A stretch of 64,000 nucleotides of DNA, taken from assembly GCA_021401465.1 (NCBI GenBank), contig JADDMT010000019.1:186001-250000 (forward strand). The letters are read 5' to 3'. Under the pieces are notes generated by a model. It saw only the letters and a list, made by a program, of their open reading frames with translations, was not told the DNA's origin and ran no database searches. Positions 55,841 to 64,000 of this stretch are shown here, piece after piece (position 1 is the stretch's first letter; each line of letters begins with the position of its first letter). The stretch is from Teratosphaeria epicoccoides (taxonomy: Eukaryota; Ascomycota; Dothideomycetes; Mycosphaerellales; Teratosphaeriaceae). Both the position numbers and the translations under genes were made by a program.

Positions 55841-55864
55841 TTTTTGCGCTGGAATTTCTGACAG

Positions 55865-58800
55865 ATGAACCGGCCGAGAATGGCCCAGTTCAAGCGCCGT
55901 GAGCGCAAACACAAAAGACTGGCGAAGCGTCAATTCTCGACCGGCGAACCCACTGCAATCCCGGAAATAATCATTCCGGAGACTCTCACAGAAAGGGAAG
56001 CGCGGCGCACCAGGATCGCCGAGGAATTGAAGAGCCAGCAGCCGGAGAGCAAGATCAGTAGCAAGAAGAGGAAGCGACTAGAAAAGTACATTGATGCGAA
56101 GCTGAAGAAGGAGGAAAATGCCGATCTCTTGCGCAAGCTTGCAGCCCAAAAGGTTGACACGTCGCTGTTGCAGAGCTCCAAGAAATTGGGCCGCGTGAAT
56201 GAGACGAAGAGGGAGCGTTATAGCAGGGCTTTGCAGGAACGGGCTGCTGGCATCGGTCGACCTGATGAGATTCTGTATCAGCGACGGCCGGAAGCGGCGA
56301 CTGATAATGATCAGGACGACTCTGAGCCAGAAGATCTCGCTGTCGATGCGCCTGAAGCGCCTGCCGCACCAGCACATAAGCTGAACTTTGGTGGCGGTCT
56401 GAAGCGACCGCTTGAGACAGATGATTTCGGGCAGCCTGTTTTCAAGAAGCGCCAACGCCGAAAGAAGGGCAAGGTCATGTTTTCGAGGTCTGAGAGCGCA
56501 TCAGATCACGGTGAGACTGCAGCAAAGGAAGGTGCCGACGTCCTGGCTAACGGCAGTGCCCTGGATGACAGCAATGACGAGGTCGATAGTGATGGTGACG
56601 AATGGAATGGATTTGGTTCAGACAGTCAAATCGTGAATGTAGTCATCAACCCCGACGACCCTAGTGTTCCTGATGACTCCAAGGATGAGGCCGGTGTCGG
56701 AAGTGACGCAGAGACTGACAGTGATCATGACGATGCCAGAAACAGTCAGGGTGGCGATGAAGCATCGGACGAGCACTCTGAGTCGGAATCTGCACCATCA
56801 GAGGGTGGCCAGAAGGAGAGAGTCTCCGCTTTCAAGCAATGGGCTGACTCGCAACGAAATGCCGCAATTGGGTTCACGCCGTCCACAGTACCCGTCAACG
56901 ATGCAGCGATCAAAGCCAATTTCAGACCACGAGCACAGTCTCCGGATTTAGCAGTTGCAGAGATCACCAACACCCGAGTGAATGGCGAACGGACAAGCAA
57001 GCCTGCCGCAGCGATAACCATACCTCGGTCGGAGAAGATACAAGCCGCTCGACTTGAGCTGCCTGTCGTTCAAGAAGAACAACGCATCATGGAGGCCATT
57101 CACACCAACCCCGTTGTCATTATTTGCGGTGCCACGGGATCTGGTAAAACAACACAGGTACCGCAGATGATGTTCGAGTCAGGCTATGGCTCGTACATTG
57201 GTAGCTCAGTAGGCGTAGGCGCATCTCACGACATGGCTGGGCCGCAAACCAAAGGTCTGATTGGAGTGACGCAGCCACGTCGTGTGGCTGCCCTTTCTGT
57301 GGCAGATCGAGTGGCTACAGAACTTGACTCATACAAGAATCGGGTTGCCCACCAAGTCCGTTATGACACCAACGTATCTCGAGACACTGCAATCAAGTTC
57401 ATGACTGACGGCATTCTTCTCCGCGAGATCGGACAGGATTTCATATTGTCGAGATATTCGGCGATTGTGATAGATGAAGCCCACGAGCGTAGTGTTAACA
57501 CAGATATCTTGATTGGTATGCTGTCTCGAATCGTGAATCTACGTGCAGAACTTGCAAAAGAAGAACCCTCGAAGCACTATCCACTCAAGCTCGTCATCAT
57601 GTCTGCCACTCTGCGGGTCGCAGATTTCGCCCAGAATCAAAGACTGTTCAAGAATGGAGTACCGCCGGTTGTTCAAGCTGAGGGTCGCCAATACCCCGTC
57701 ACTGTCCACTTCAGTCGCAGGACTCAGCGGGATTTCGTGGCGGAGACTGTGAACAAAGTCGCACGCGGTCACCGCAAGTTGCCACCTGGCGCCATGTTGG
57801 TGTTTATGACTAGCCAGCAGGAGATCCAGACTGTAATGAAGCAGCTCAAGCAGAAACTCGGGAGCAACACTGCCGGCGATGTCTCTCTGCAAAATGATGG
57901 GAAGTACGATGACGTGGATGATGCATCTCGATTTAGGCAGAACGACTATCTCGAGGGTGAAGAGGACATAGCCTCTGACGAAGACGACGGTCTTCAAATT
58001 GAGGAGGATCCTGAGTTCGACGTTGCAGATGATCAACCAAGCTTCGCAGCGACATCTCGTGGAGTCTTGAAACCTCATATACTCCCGCTGTACGCAGCTT
58101 TGCCTTCAGCACAACAGCTCAAGGTTTTTCTACCTTCACCCGATGGCTCTCGCTTGATCGTACTTGCTACGAACGTGGCGGAGACTTCATTGACCATTCC
58201 CGGCGTCCGCTACGTCTTCGACTGTGGCCGGGCCAAGCAGAAACGGTATGACATCGCTACAGGTGTGCAAACATTCGAAGTGGACTGGATCAGTAAGGCT
58301 TCTGCTTCTCAGCGCTCTGGTCGTGCTGGACGCACCGGGCCTGGGCACTGCTACCGAATGTATTCGTCCGCAGTCTATGAGCAGTACTTTCCCGAGCATA
58401 CTGTTCCAGAGCTCTTGCGGACACCGCTGGAGTCGACAGTATTGCAGCTCAAAGGAATGGACATCGAGAATGTCGTCAACTTTCCATTTCCTACTTCACC
58501 TGATGCTTCACAGCTGCGACAGGCCGAGAGACTCCTCAAGGCACTTGGCGCCATCAGCGAGAAGGATGGGCTCATCACAGAGACGGGTAGAGAGATAATG
58601 GCATATCCTGTTAGCCCAAGATACGGCAAGATGCTGCTGCTGGCAAAGAGGAACGCGATGATTCCGTATACGATTGCCGTGGTGGCGGCTCTGGCAGTCG
58701 GCGAGATCTTCATTGGCGAACAGCAGGTCCACAGTGCAGCCGTTGCCGAAGATGATGACACGGAAAGATCGCAAAGCGACAGTGAAGACAATACCCATCA

Positions 58801-59728
58801 GCGGAAGCAGCTGGATACTCTTGCGCAATCTGCGGCGCAGAAGCGGCAAAAAGCATACACTAAAGCCCAAGCCACCCTCTCGCGATGGGACGATCAGTCC
58901 GACGTTGTCAAACTGCTGACAGCAGTCGCTGCTTTTGCTGAGACCACAGGGAAGGACAAACCAATGTCTGCTGCAAGTGTTTTTTGCGAGCAGTTCTTCC
59001 TGCGGGAAAAAGGTATGCAAGAAGTCCAGCAATTGCGACAGCAACTTCACAACATCGTCTCAGCAAGAAGTTCTACTGCTGCGAACAACGCTGCCGAGCA
59101 TCTCTCTGCGTTACCACCGCCGAGTGAGAAAGAAAGAAAAATGCTCAACCAGATTGTAGCAGCTGGCTTCATCGACCAAGCGGCCATCCGTTTCGACCGC
59201 CTCACGGACGCTACCACGGGTTTCAGCAGGAAACCGCGCCGCGCAATCGAAGTCGCCTACCGCACTCTCGTACCCTCCACCGACTTCACAAGCTTCGACA
59301 AGACCCTGCCGCCGGACCAGCAGGAACTGCAAAGAAGCGTTTTCGTACATCCTTCCAGCGTGCTCGCTCACCTCTCCGTGAAAGAGATGCCGGACTATGT
59401 CATCTACAGCCATCTTTCCCGCGCTGCACCTGCCACTATTGACTCCAAGAAAGTCCCGCGAACGCGTATGCATCCTTTGTGCGTGGTTGGACCTAAGCAG
59501 CTTGCGTCGTTGGCGGAAGGGACGCCGCTGTTGGAGGTCGGGAAGCCGGTCGGGAAGATTGAGGAGGTGAGTGGGTCAATGGGAAAGAAGAGGCAGTGTT
59601 GGGTCTCGGTTGGGATTCGTGAGCCAGGCGGTGGCGCTGGGGGTACAAGTTGGCCGTTGACGGCTTGGAAGGTAGTGCAAAAGAGAGGCAGGAAGGATTG
59701 GGAGGTTGAGAAGGTGTTGGCTAGGTAG
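55865..59728 (+). CDS. ECM16: DEAH-box RNA helicase Ecm16/Dhr1 (DHX37), 1287 aa
   Basis: Single exon starting MNRPRMAQFKRRERKHKRLA. After a charged, acidic-basic N-terminal region of about 400 residues comes the helicase core: P-loop ICGATGSGKTTQVPQMMFES (residues 420-439, GATGSGKT at 422-429), TQPRRVAALSVADRVATELD, DEAH at 537-540 (IDEAHERSVNTD), SAT near 580 (VIMSATLRVADFAQ) and the motif VI region QRSGRAGRTGPGHCYRMYSS. HA2 and OB-fold parts follow. An acidic insert (EGEEDIASDEDDGLQIEEDP) within the core is typical of Dhr1. Dhr1 releases U3 snoRNA from the pre-40S particle in the nucleolus. Length and domain order fit the family. Confidence 0.95.
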   Translation: MNRPRMAQFKRRERKHKRLAKRQFSTGEPTAIPEIIIPETLTEREARRTRIAEELKSQQPESKISSKKRKRLEKYIDAKLKKEENADLLRKLAAQKVDTSLLQSSKKLGRVNETKRERYSRALQERAAGIGRPDEILYQRRPEAATDNDQDDSEPEDLAVDAPEAPAAPAHKLNFGGGLKRPLETDDFGQPVFKKRQRRKKGKVMFSRSESASDHGETAAKEGADVLANGSALDDSNDEVDSDGDEWNGFGSDSQIVNVVINPDDPSVPDDSKDEAGVGSDAETDSDHDDARNSQGGDEASDEHSESESAPSEGGQKERVSAFKQWADSQRNAAIGFTPSTVPVNDAAIKANFRPRAQSPDLAVAEITNTRVNGERTSKPAAAITIPRSEKIQAARLELPVVQEEQRIMEAIHTNPVVIICGATGSGKTTQVPQMMFESGYGSYIGSSVGVGASHDMAGPQTKGLIGVTQPRRVAALSVADRVATELDSYKNRVAHQVRYDTNVSRDTAIKFMTDGILLREIGQDFILSRYSAIVIDEAHERSVNTDILIGMLSRIVNLRAELAKEEPSKHYPLKLVIMSATLRVADFAQNQRLFKNGVPPVVQAEGRQYPVTVHFSRRTQRDFVAETVNKVARGHRKLPPGAMLVFMTSQQEIQTVMKQLKQKLGSNTAGDVSLQNDGKYDDVDDASRFRQNDYLEGEEDIASDEDDGLQIEEDPEFDVADDQPSFAATSRGVLKPHILPLYAALPSAQQLKVFLPSPDGSRLIVLATNVAETSLTIPGVRYVFDCGRAKQKRYDIATGVQTFEVDWISKASASQRSGRAGRTGPGHCYRMYSSAVYEQYFPEHTVPELLRTPLESTVLQLKGMDIENVVNFPFPTSPDASQLRQAERLLKALGAISEKDGLITETGREIMAYPVSPRYGKMLLLAKRNAMIPYTIAVVAALAVGEIFIGEQQVHSAAVAEDDDTERSQSDSEDNTHQRKQLDTLAQSAAQKRQKAYTKAQATLSRWDDQSDVVKLLTAVAAFAETTGKDKPMSAASVFCEQFFLREKGMQEVQQLRQQLHNIVSARSSTAANNAAEHLSALPPPSEKERKMLNQIVAAGFIDQAAIRFDRLTDATTGFSRKPRRAIEVAYRTLVPSTDFTSFDKTLPPDQQELQRSVFVHPSSVLAHLSVKEMPDYVIYSHLSRAAPATIDSKKVPRTRMHPLCVVGPKQLASLAEGTPLLEVGKPVGKIEEVSGSMGKKRQCWVSVGIREPGGGAGGTSWPLTAWKVVQKRGRKDWEVEKVLAR

Positions 59729-60109
59729 GCATCATGAACGACCATGTTCATCCCGTGTATGTCAGATTTACCACAGGACTTCTCGCTGCAAGCATGTCCG
59801 TCACCTGCGTTACCCCTCAGACCCAGCCGTGATACATTGACAAGCTCCTTCTTCCCAGTGCATGATTCGTCGTCTCAAGCGCCATCCTGAGCGAAAACAT
59901 TCATCAGGTCGTTGCAGTAATCACTTTGAGATGGGAGATACGAAATGCGAAAGTCCTGATTGGGTTAAAACTAGTGCAATCGAGTCATGACCGAGCGGAG
60001 CAGTTCCGCGCAGAACTCTTGGCCAGATTTTCCTGGAAAGCCTCCCTTCGAGCGGTAGTCACGTCAAGAAGGCGCACTCCATATACCAGCCTCACTGACG
60101 ACCGCCGCG

Positions 60110-61165
60110 ATGGCGTCCGACGAGATCGTGTGGTCGATCATCAACCAGCAATTCTGCTCGTTCAAGCTGAAGCTACCGGGCAGCTCCTCCAGCACACAGA
60201 AGTCGACCAAGTCCAACTTCTGCCGCAACCAACACAACGTCACAGGTCTTTGCAATCGCCAGTCATGTCCCTTGGCGAACAGTCGATATGCCACAATACG
60301 GTCAGATCCAGCGACAGGGCGGCTGTATCTCTACATCAGAACGATCGAGCGAGCCCACATGCCGAACAAATGGTGGGAGAAGATTCGGTTAAGCAGCAAC
60401 TATACCAAAGCGCTGCAGCAGGTTGACGAGCGTCTCATTTACTGGCCAAAGTTTCTGTTGCATAAATGCAAGCAACGCCTCACGCGACTCACGCAGGTGC
60501 GTGTCAGGGCACAACGGTTGGCCAAGGAGGAGGAAAGGCTTGGCGAGAGGATGGTGTCGCGCATGGCGCCTAAAGTCAGGCGACGTGAGGAGACTCGTGA
60601 GCGCAAGGCAGAGGCAGCAGCGAAGATTGAGAGGGCAATCGAGCGAGAGTTGGTCGAACGGTTGAGAAGTGGCGCGTATGGTGACAGGCCACTGAACGTG
60701 GAAGAGAATGTGTGGAAGAAGGTCATGCGTGGGCTAGAGAAGAGTCAGGAGGGTGCTCGCGACGAGGATTTGGACGAAGGCATCGAGGAAGAGGAGCAGG
60801 AGCGCGAGTACGAAATGGAGGACGGCCAGCAGGAGGCAAACGTAGAGTACGTCTCAGACATCGACGAGTCGGAGGATGAAGAAGGCGACATGGAAGAGTT
60901 TGATGACTGGCTGGGTGGGAATAGTGCAGATGAAGCATCAGAGGACGACGACGAAGATGAGGAGAATGAAGAAGGCAGTGACGCGGACAAGGATGGTGGT
61001 GCTGCGGCTGAGCTCAAGAAGAAACTCGACAGCCTCAAGCGCAAGCGCGGCGACGGTGTGGCGCCGCCGAAGGCGCGGAAAAAGCCCTCTAAGGGTCCGA
61101 AGACGAATATCGAGTACGAGTACGAGCCTGTGCCACAGCAGCAGCAGATGGAGCTGGCCAGGTAG
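60110..61165 (+). CDS. MAK16: Mak16 ribosome biogenesis protein, 351 aa
   Basis: Single exon starting MASDEIVWSIINQQFCSFKL. The N-terminal block includes FCRNQHNVTGLCNRQSCPLA and then PNKWWEKIRLSSNYTKALQQ and DERLIYWPKFLLHKCKQRLT, which is diagnostic of Mak16; the paired Cys residues bind a metal (Fe-S or zinc) in known structures. The C-terminal third is acidic (EEEEQEREYEMEDG, SEDDDEDEENEEG) and ends with basic clusters, KKLDSLKRKRGDG and KARKKPSKGPK, likely nuclear/nucleolar targeting. Mak16 functions with Rpf1 in early 60S assembly. It lies about 380 bp downstream of ECM16 on the same strand. Confidence 0.95.
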   Translation: MASDEIVWSIINQQFCSFKLKLPGSSSSTQKSTKSNFCRNQHNVTGLCNRQSCPLANSRYATIRSDPATGRLYLYIRTIERAHMPNKWWEKIRLSSNYTKALQQVDERLIYWPKFLLHKCKQRLTRLTQVRVRAQRLAKEEERLGERMVSRMAPKVRRREETRERKAEAAAKIERAIERELVERLRSGAYGDRPLNVEENVWKKVMRGLEKSQEGARDEDLDEGIEEEEQEREYEMEDGQQEANVEYVSDIDESEDEEGDMEEFDDWLGGNSADEASEDDDEDEENEEGSDADKDGGAAAELKKKLDSLKRKRGDGVAPPKARKKPSKGPKTNIEYEYEPVPQQQQMELAR

Positions 61166-61269
61166 AGCAGCCTCACTCTTCTCAAAGAGCTTATACCTTA
61201 TCAGCGGTTCAGCGACACAGTGTGGAAGGCAGCATGGGTTTCGTTATCGTAGCAACAAGGCGCGGCATT

Positions 61270-62881
61270 TCAAAGCATTGTTAAAGAGCTTTCACTGTAC
61301 CTCGCTTGCCAATGCTGCGGATTGCCTCTTTCAATATCGTCTGAACTCAGGTTCTCAGTACTCTCGGTGCTGCGCGGACCATCATAGTGCTTTTTCCCAG
61401 AGACGAAGTACCAGCCACCTGAAATGGTCAGGCCGGCAACAAACACGCACGACGCGTAGTTCATGCTGCTCAAGGTGACAGGCAGTGCACTAGGCGTGGA
61501 AATTAGCGGAATGGCGAATGTGCACCAGGCTGCAAGGCTGTCAGTGGAAGTTGCTTGGGCGTGCACTGCAGGATTGCACACACGTATTGACACACCGTCC
61601 GCGACCCACCCAAATGTTCCAAGACGAAACTTGGCCATGGCAAGGGCTTTGCGCCCGGTGGAGCATGATATCGCTACAGGTATGACAAAACTCAACGTCG
61701 AAAACATGACGCCAGAGCCGTTGAAAGCGTTTAAAGCAGCACTGGAGCCTAGATAAATCACACCGAGGCCTGCCTGAGTGACTAGGCTGAGGAGCATTGC
61801 GTTCAGTGGTAGACCGAGCTTGTCGTTTGCGCTTTCAAATCTGACCTTGCGAGACCCCGTCTCTCGCAAATGCCCATGTGCATCGCGCTGTTGCAGTCGA
61901 GCATCCCGTGCCGCAAAGGATACCGAGAATGATGATTGGTACAGTCGAGATGAAGGCTCCTACTTCGTTGCCAATGGCGGAACGGAGGATGACCGGCAGC
62001 GGTTGACCGGATGGATCGTTGGCAACAGCAGCCAAGTTCTGAATGACGAAGCAGAGGGGTATGAGGAAGACGAGGCCGCAAATCATATTGAGCACGATGG
62101 CTCCAACGATCGCTTTCGGGACTTGAGTTGCGGGCTTCTGTACTCCTTCGCACATCGATATCACCATGCCTGTCGCTGATGCGGCATAGGCTCCATGCAG
62201 AAGACCTATGCAGAATGCTCAGCCAGGAGGTTCCCAGGCGGAAGTGACTACGAACCCGCCAAAGACCCAACTCGCGCGACGTCGTCCTTCAGCCGCAATA
62301 GCGAAAACGCAGACGATGATCGCGATCATGACAATGCACGTCCATATCACGGCCGCGGTATTCAGATGATGCAGCCACTTGTTGCCAGATACGGATATCA
62401 CAGTGCAGAGGAGCGTAATGGCGACAAAGATAAGGTAGGTTTGGTAGGCGTCAGCTTCGAAGATGCCTGTCGTTGTGCCTGCTCCCGTACCGTAGTCGGT
62501 CTGGAAGATGTTGATGCAGCCGATGAGGAAGAGTGCTGTGAAGAAATTCACGGAGAGGGTGATGATCATGTTTCCGAGGACGAAGCACCAGCCGCAGAGC
62601 CAGGTGGCGAATTCCCGGTAGCGAGGGGGCGAAAGCATGAACGTCTGATAGTATACAGCTCCTGCTAAGGGGAAAGACCTGTGAGGTGTAAGTCGGCTAT
62701 ATAATGCTACCGCTCTTTGTGTGAGGCCCATTGCTATGATCAGCTGCTTTCGACTCGCGGCGCTGAATGCCATAATACTGGTCCATAGTTGTGCTCGATA
62801 GTAACGCTCTTGTCTCTGTTGGACTGGAATGACTGTGAAACAAAGTCTCGCTCTCGTGCAGACGTTGGCTGTGATGTCCAT
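61270..62881 (-). pseudogene. Truncated APC-family amine/amino-acid permease pseudogene
   Basis: From about 62.7 kb the frame shows YYQTFMLSPPRYREFATWLC (start of TM3-4 in the choline/GABA-permease branch, normally 'SPPRYR') and AAVIWTCIVMIAIIVCVFAI. One in-frame TGA interrupts at 62219, where Trp is expected, after TSAWEPPG; the same frame resumes with AFCIGLLHGAYAASATGMVI and EGVQKPATQVPKAIVGAIVL. A one-base frameshift near 61860 separates ARDGVSQGQI from KVRFESANDKLGLPLNAMLL. An intron, GTGTGT...CTTGCAG (about 61590-61525), then joins FGWVAD to AWCTFAIPL. TM1-2 are missing from the N-terminus. The decay is mild, so inactivation is probably recent, or the reference holds errors. Confidence 0.7.
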
Positions 62882-63496
62882 GTTGGCTTGAAAACCGTTG
62901 AAGCAGAGCGTTATGCCGCGGCCGGCTTGACGTACTTCCTCTAGAGTCCATGTTGTGTGCTATGTCAAGCGAACGGAGTGTTGCCGGCTTTCTTCCTTGA
63001 CGCAAAAAGTCGCACAAGTCCGTGTAATCGCGTCGACGCCGAGAGACGCCAAGCAGGGGCTGTCAGCGGTCGACTCCGCAATGTGAAGGCGAAGGGCGGT
63101 GAAAGTCTACGAGTTGAAGTGCTTGGACTACACATCATTATTCCCTCAATGGACGAACCATTGCTATGTGACACTGCTCACCCGCTGTGATGGTTCTATC
63201 AGTCTAACAACCCGTTGACTGCTTGATATGTTCGACTGCCCTTTAACATGATCATCGGCTTGCTGACAAAGATCTCCGCACAACGTCGATGCGACATGAA
63301 GCGATGTGAAGCAGGTCAGCAGATGTCACTAGAGGTAGACGGTCTTACAATGTTCATCCAATGACTCCACCACATTGCTTTGCTGGCTCAGAAGTCTGAC
63401 ACTGATGCTTGGCAAAAGAGCTGGCGGTCGATTCTGGATCGAGATGAATATCATACCATTTGAAATTATTCAGGTCGGGTTGAGTGCCACACAATT
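62882..63496. other. Intergenic between the permease pseudogene and the ubiquitin protease
   Basis: No coding region with support. Short overlapping frames only. Confidence 0.5.
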
Positions 63497-64000
63497 TTAT
63501 TCTTCTCCTCCTCCTAGGCTCCCGTCATCCTCGTACCCGCGTTCGCCGGGATGCACTCTGCTGTACAGCAGCACAAACGGCGAAAACCTCTGCTCTAGGC
63601 TGAAAGGCTCCTGCATCGCCGAGAAGCTTTCACTTGGTTCGACCGAGACATTGTCATTGATTGTCCAGAATGTCGTCCCATTATGCTGCTGATTCCACTC
63701 ACGCACCACAGCGATGTAATGCCCTCCTCCGAGCTGACCCGCATGAGCAGAGACGCCGTCCAATCGATAAATCAGTTTCTCTTCTGCGCCGTCCGATCTG
63801 TATCTGGTTAAATCCAACCTCTCTTTGAAGGGCACGTCCTCGTCCATCTTGTACTCGATTGCTTTCTTCAGCAGCCTGCCGGTCCTCGGACTCTTGAATA
63901 CCGCACGTGCGCGGTCCAGCTTGATCAATAGGAGCTCCGGCACCGTGGTGATAGCTTCTATCACTTCGCGTTCGAATCCAGGATGATGCGCTTCTGCAGA
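63497..64000 (-). CDS. Ubiquitin carboxyl-terminal hydrolase (USP), C-terminal part, partial
   Basis: The frame is open past the right edge of the window, so the start and the catalytic Cys box are missing. Seen are VPELLLIKLDRARAVFKSP, IYRLDGVSAHAGQLGGGHYI with the catalytic His of the USP 'GGHY' box, and TTFWTINDNVSVEPSESFSA, where the Asn/Asp after Trp completes the catalytic triad region. SLEQRFSPFVLLYSRV is the family's final beta strand ('PYVLFYR'). It ends 63497. A deubiquitinase of unknown target; complete identification needs the adjacent sequence. Confidence 0.85.
   Translation of the reverse strand, partial: SAEAHHPGFEREVIEAITTVPELLLIKLDRARAVFKSPRTGRLLKKAIEYKMDEDVPFKERLDLTRYRSDGAEEKLIYRLDGVSAHAGQLGGGHYIAVVREWNQQHNGTTFWTINDNVSVEPSESFSAMQEPFSLEQRFSPFVLLYSRVHPGERGYEDDGSLGGGEE

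Noticed and set aside
1..64000. CRISPR arrays, bacterial operons and ribosome binding sites
   Set aside because: Intron-bearing genes and RIP show this is fungal nuclear DNA; no array-like repeat was seen.
1..64000. tRNA and rRNA genes
   Set aside because: I saw no convincing tRNA arms or rRNA blocks by eye; a covariance-model scan would be needed to exclude a tRNA.

Overview
The window is filamentous-fungal nuclear DNA, most likely from an ascomycete of the Dothideomycetes. Genes carry short GT-AG introns (about 43-80 bp, one of 199 bp) with CTRAY-type branch sites, and the recognisable proteins are fungal (Gyp7-type GAP, Bet1 SNARE, Apc15, Ecm16/Dhr1, Mak16, Poc3/PAC3, arylsulfotransferase, nitrate reductase). 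The class is inferred from gene style and from repeat-induced point mutation (RIP), not from a marker gene.

Two compartments meet near 19.5 kb. Positions 1 to about 19,515 are a repeat island in which nearly every reading frame is broken by TAG (some TAA) codons. From left to right it holds the 3' part of a Plavaka-type DNA transposon (+), tandem and inverted repeats, two long unidentified degenerate ORFs, a Ty3/gypsy gag fragment (-), and one structurally complete 8,049-bp chromovirus LTR retrotransposon (10,877-18,925, minus strand). That element has two 360-bp LTRs, a 5-bp ACTAA target duplication, a single-frame gag-pol of 1,614 codons ending in a chromodomain, and an extra antisense ORF of 498 codons between pol and the 3' LTR. 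A third 360-bp LTR of the same family lies in inverted orientation at 19,155-19,514. All of about 26 differences between the element's two LTRs are C:G/T:A transitions in CpA/TpG or CpG contexts, which is the RIP signature.

Positions 19.6-64 kb are gene space without saturating RIP. Apparently functional genes: a three-exon unknown (20.4 kb), a 2EXR/F-box-like protein (28.2 kb), a conserved mitochondrial-type protein (29.9 kb), an NAD-dependent epimerase (31.2 kb), a Gyp7-like Rab GAP (36.1 kb), a DszC/acyl-CoA-dehydrogenase-like flavoprotein (39.2 kb), Bet1 (41.1 kb), a LAT/Mup1-like amino-acid permease (42.5 kb), a small unknown (45.1 kb), a cupin (45.7 kb), Apc15 (47.4 kb), an AhpD/CMD-like protein (48.9 kb), a membrane-anchored arylsulfotransferase (50.9 kb), a small secreted Kex2/Ste13-type peptide precursor (53.55 kb), PAC3/Poc3 (55.1 kb), Ecm16/Dhr1 (55.9 kb), Mak16 (60.1 kb) and a partial ubiquitin protease at the right edge.

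Interspersed are three dead genes: a SLIP-GC-like GTPase (24.9-27.3 kb), a nitrate reductase (32.7-35.5 kb) and a truncated APC-family permease (61.3-62.9 kb). Functional coherence is limited, as usual in fungi. Ecm16 and Mak16 are neighbours that both act in ribosome assembly, and Gyp7 and Bet1 both act in vesicle traffic. The rest look like independent housekeeping or accessory genes.
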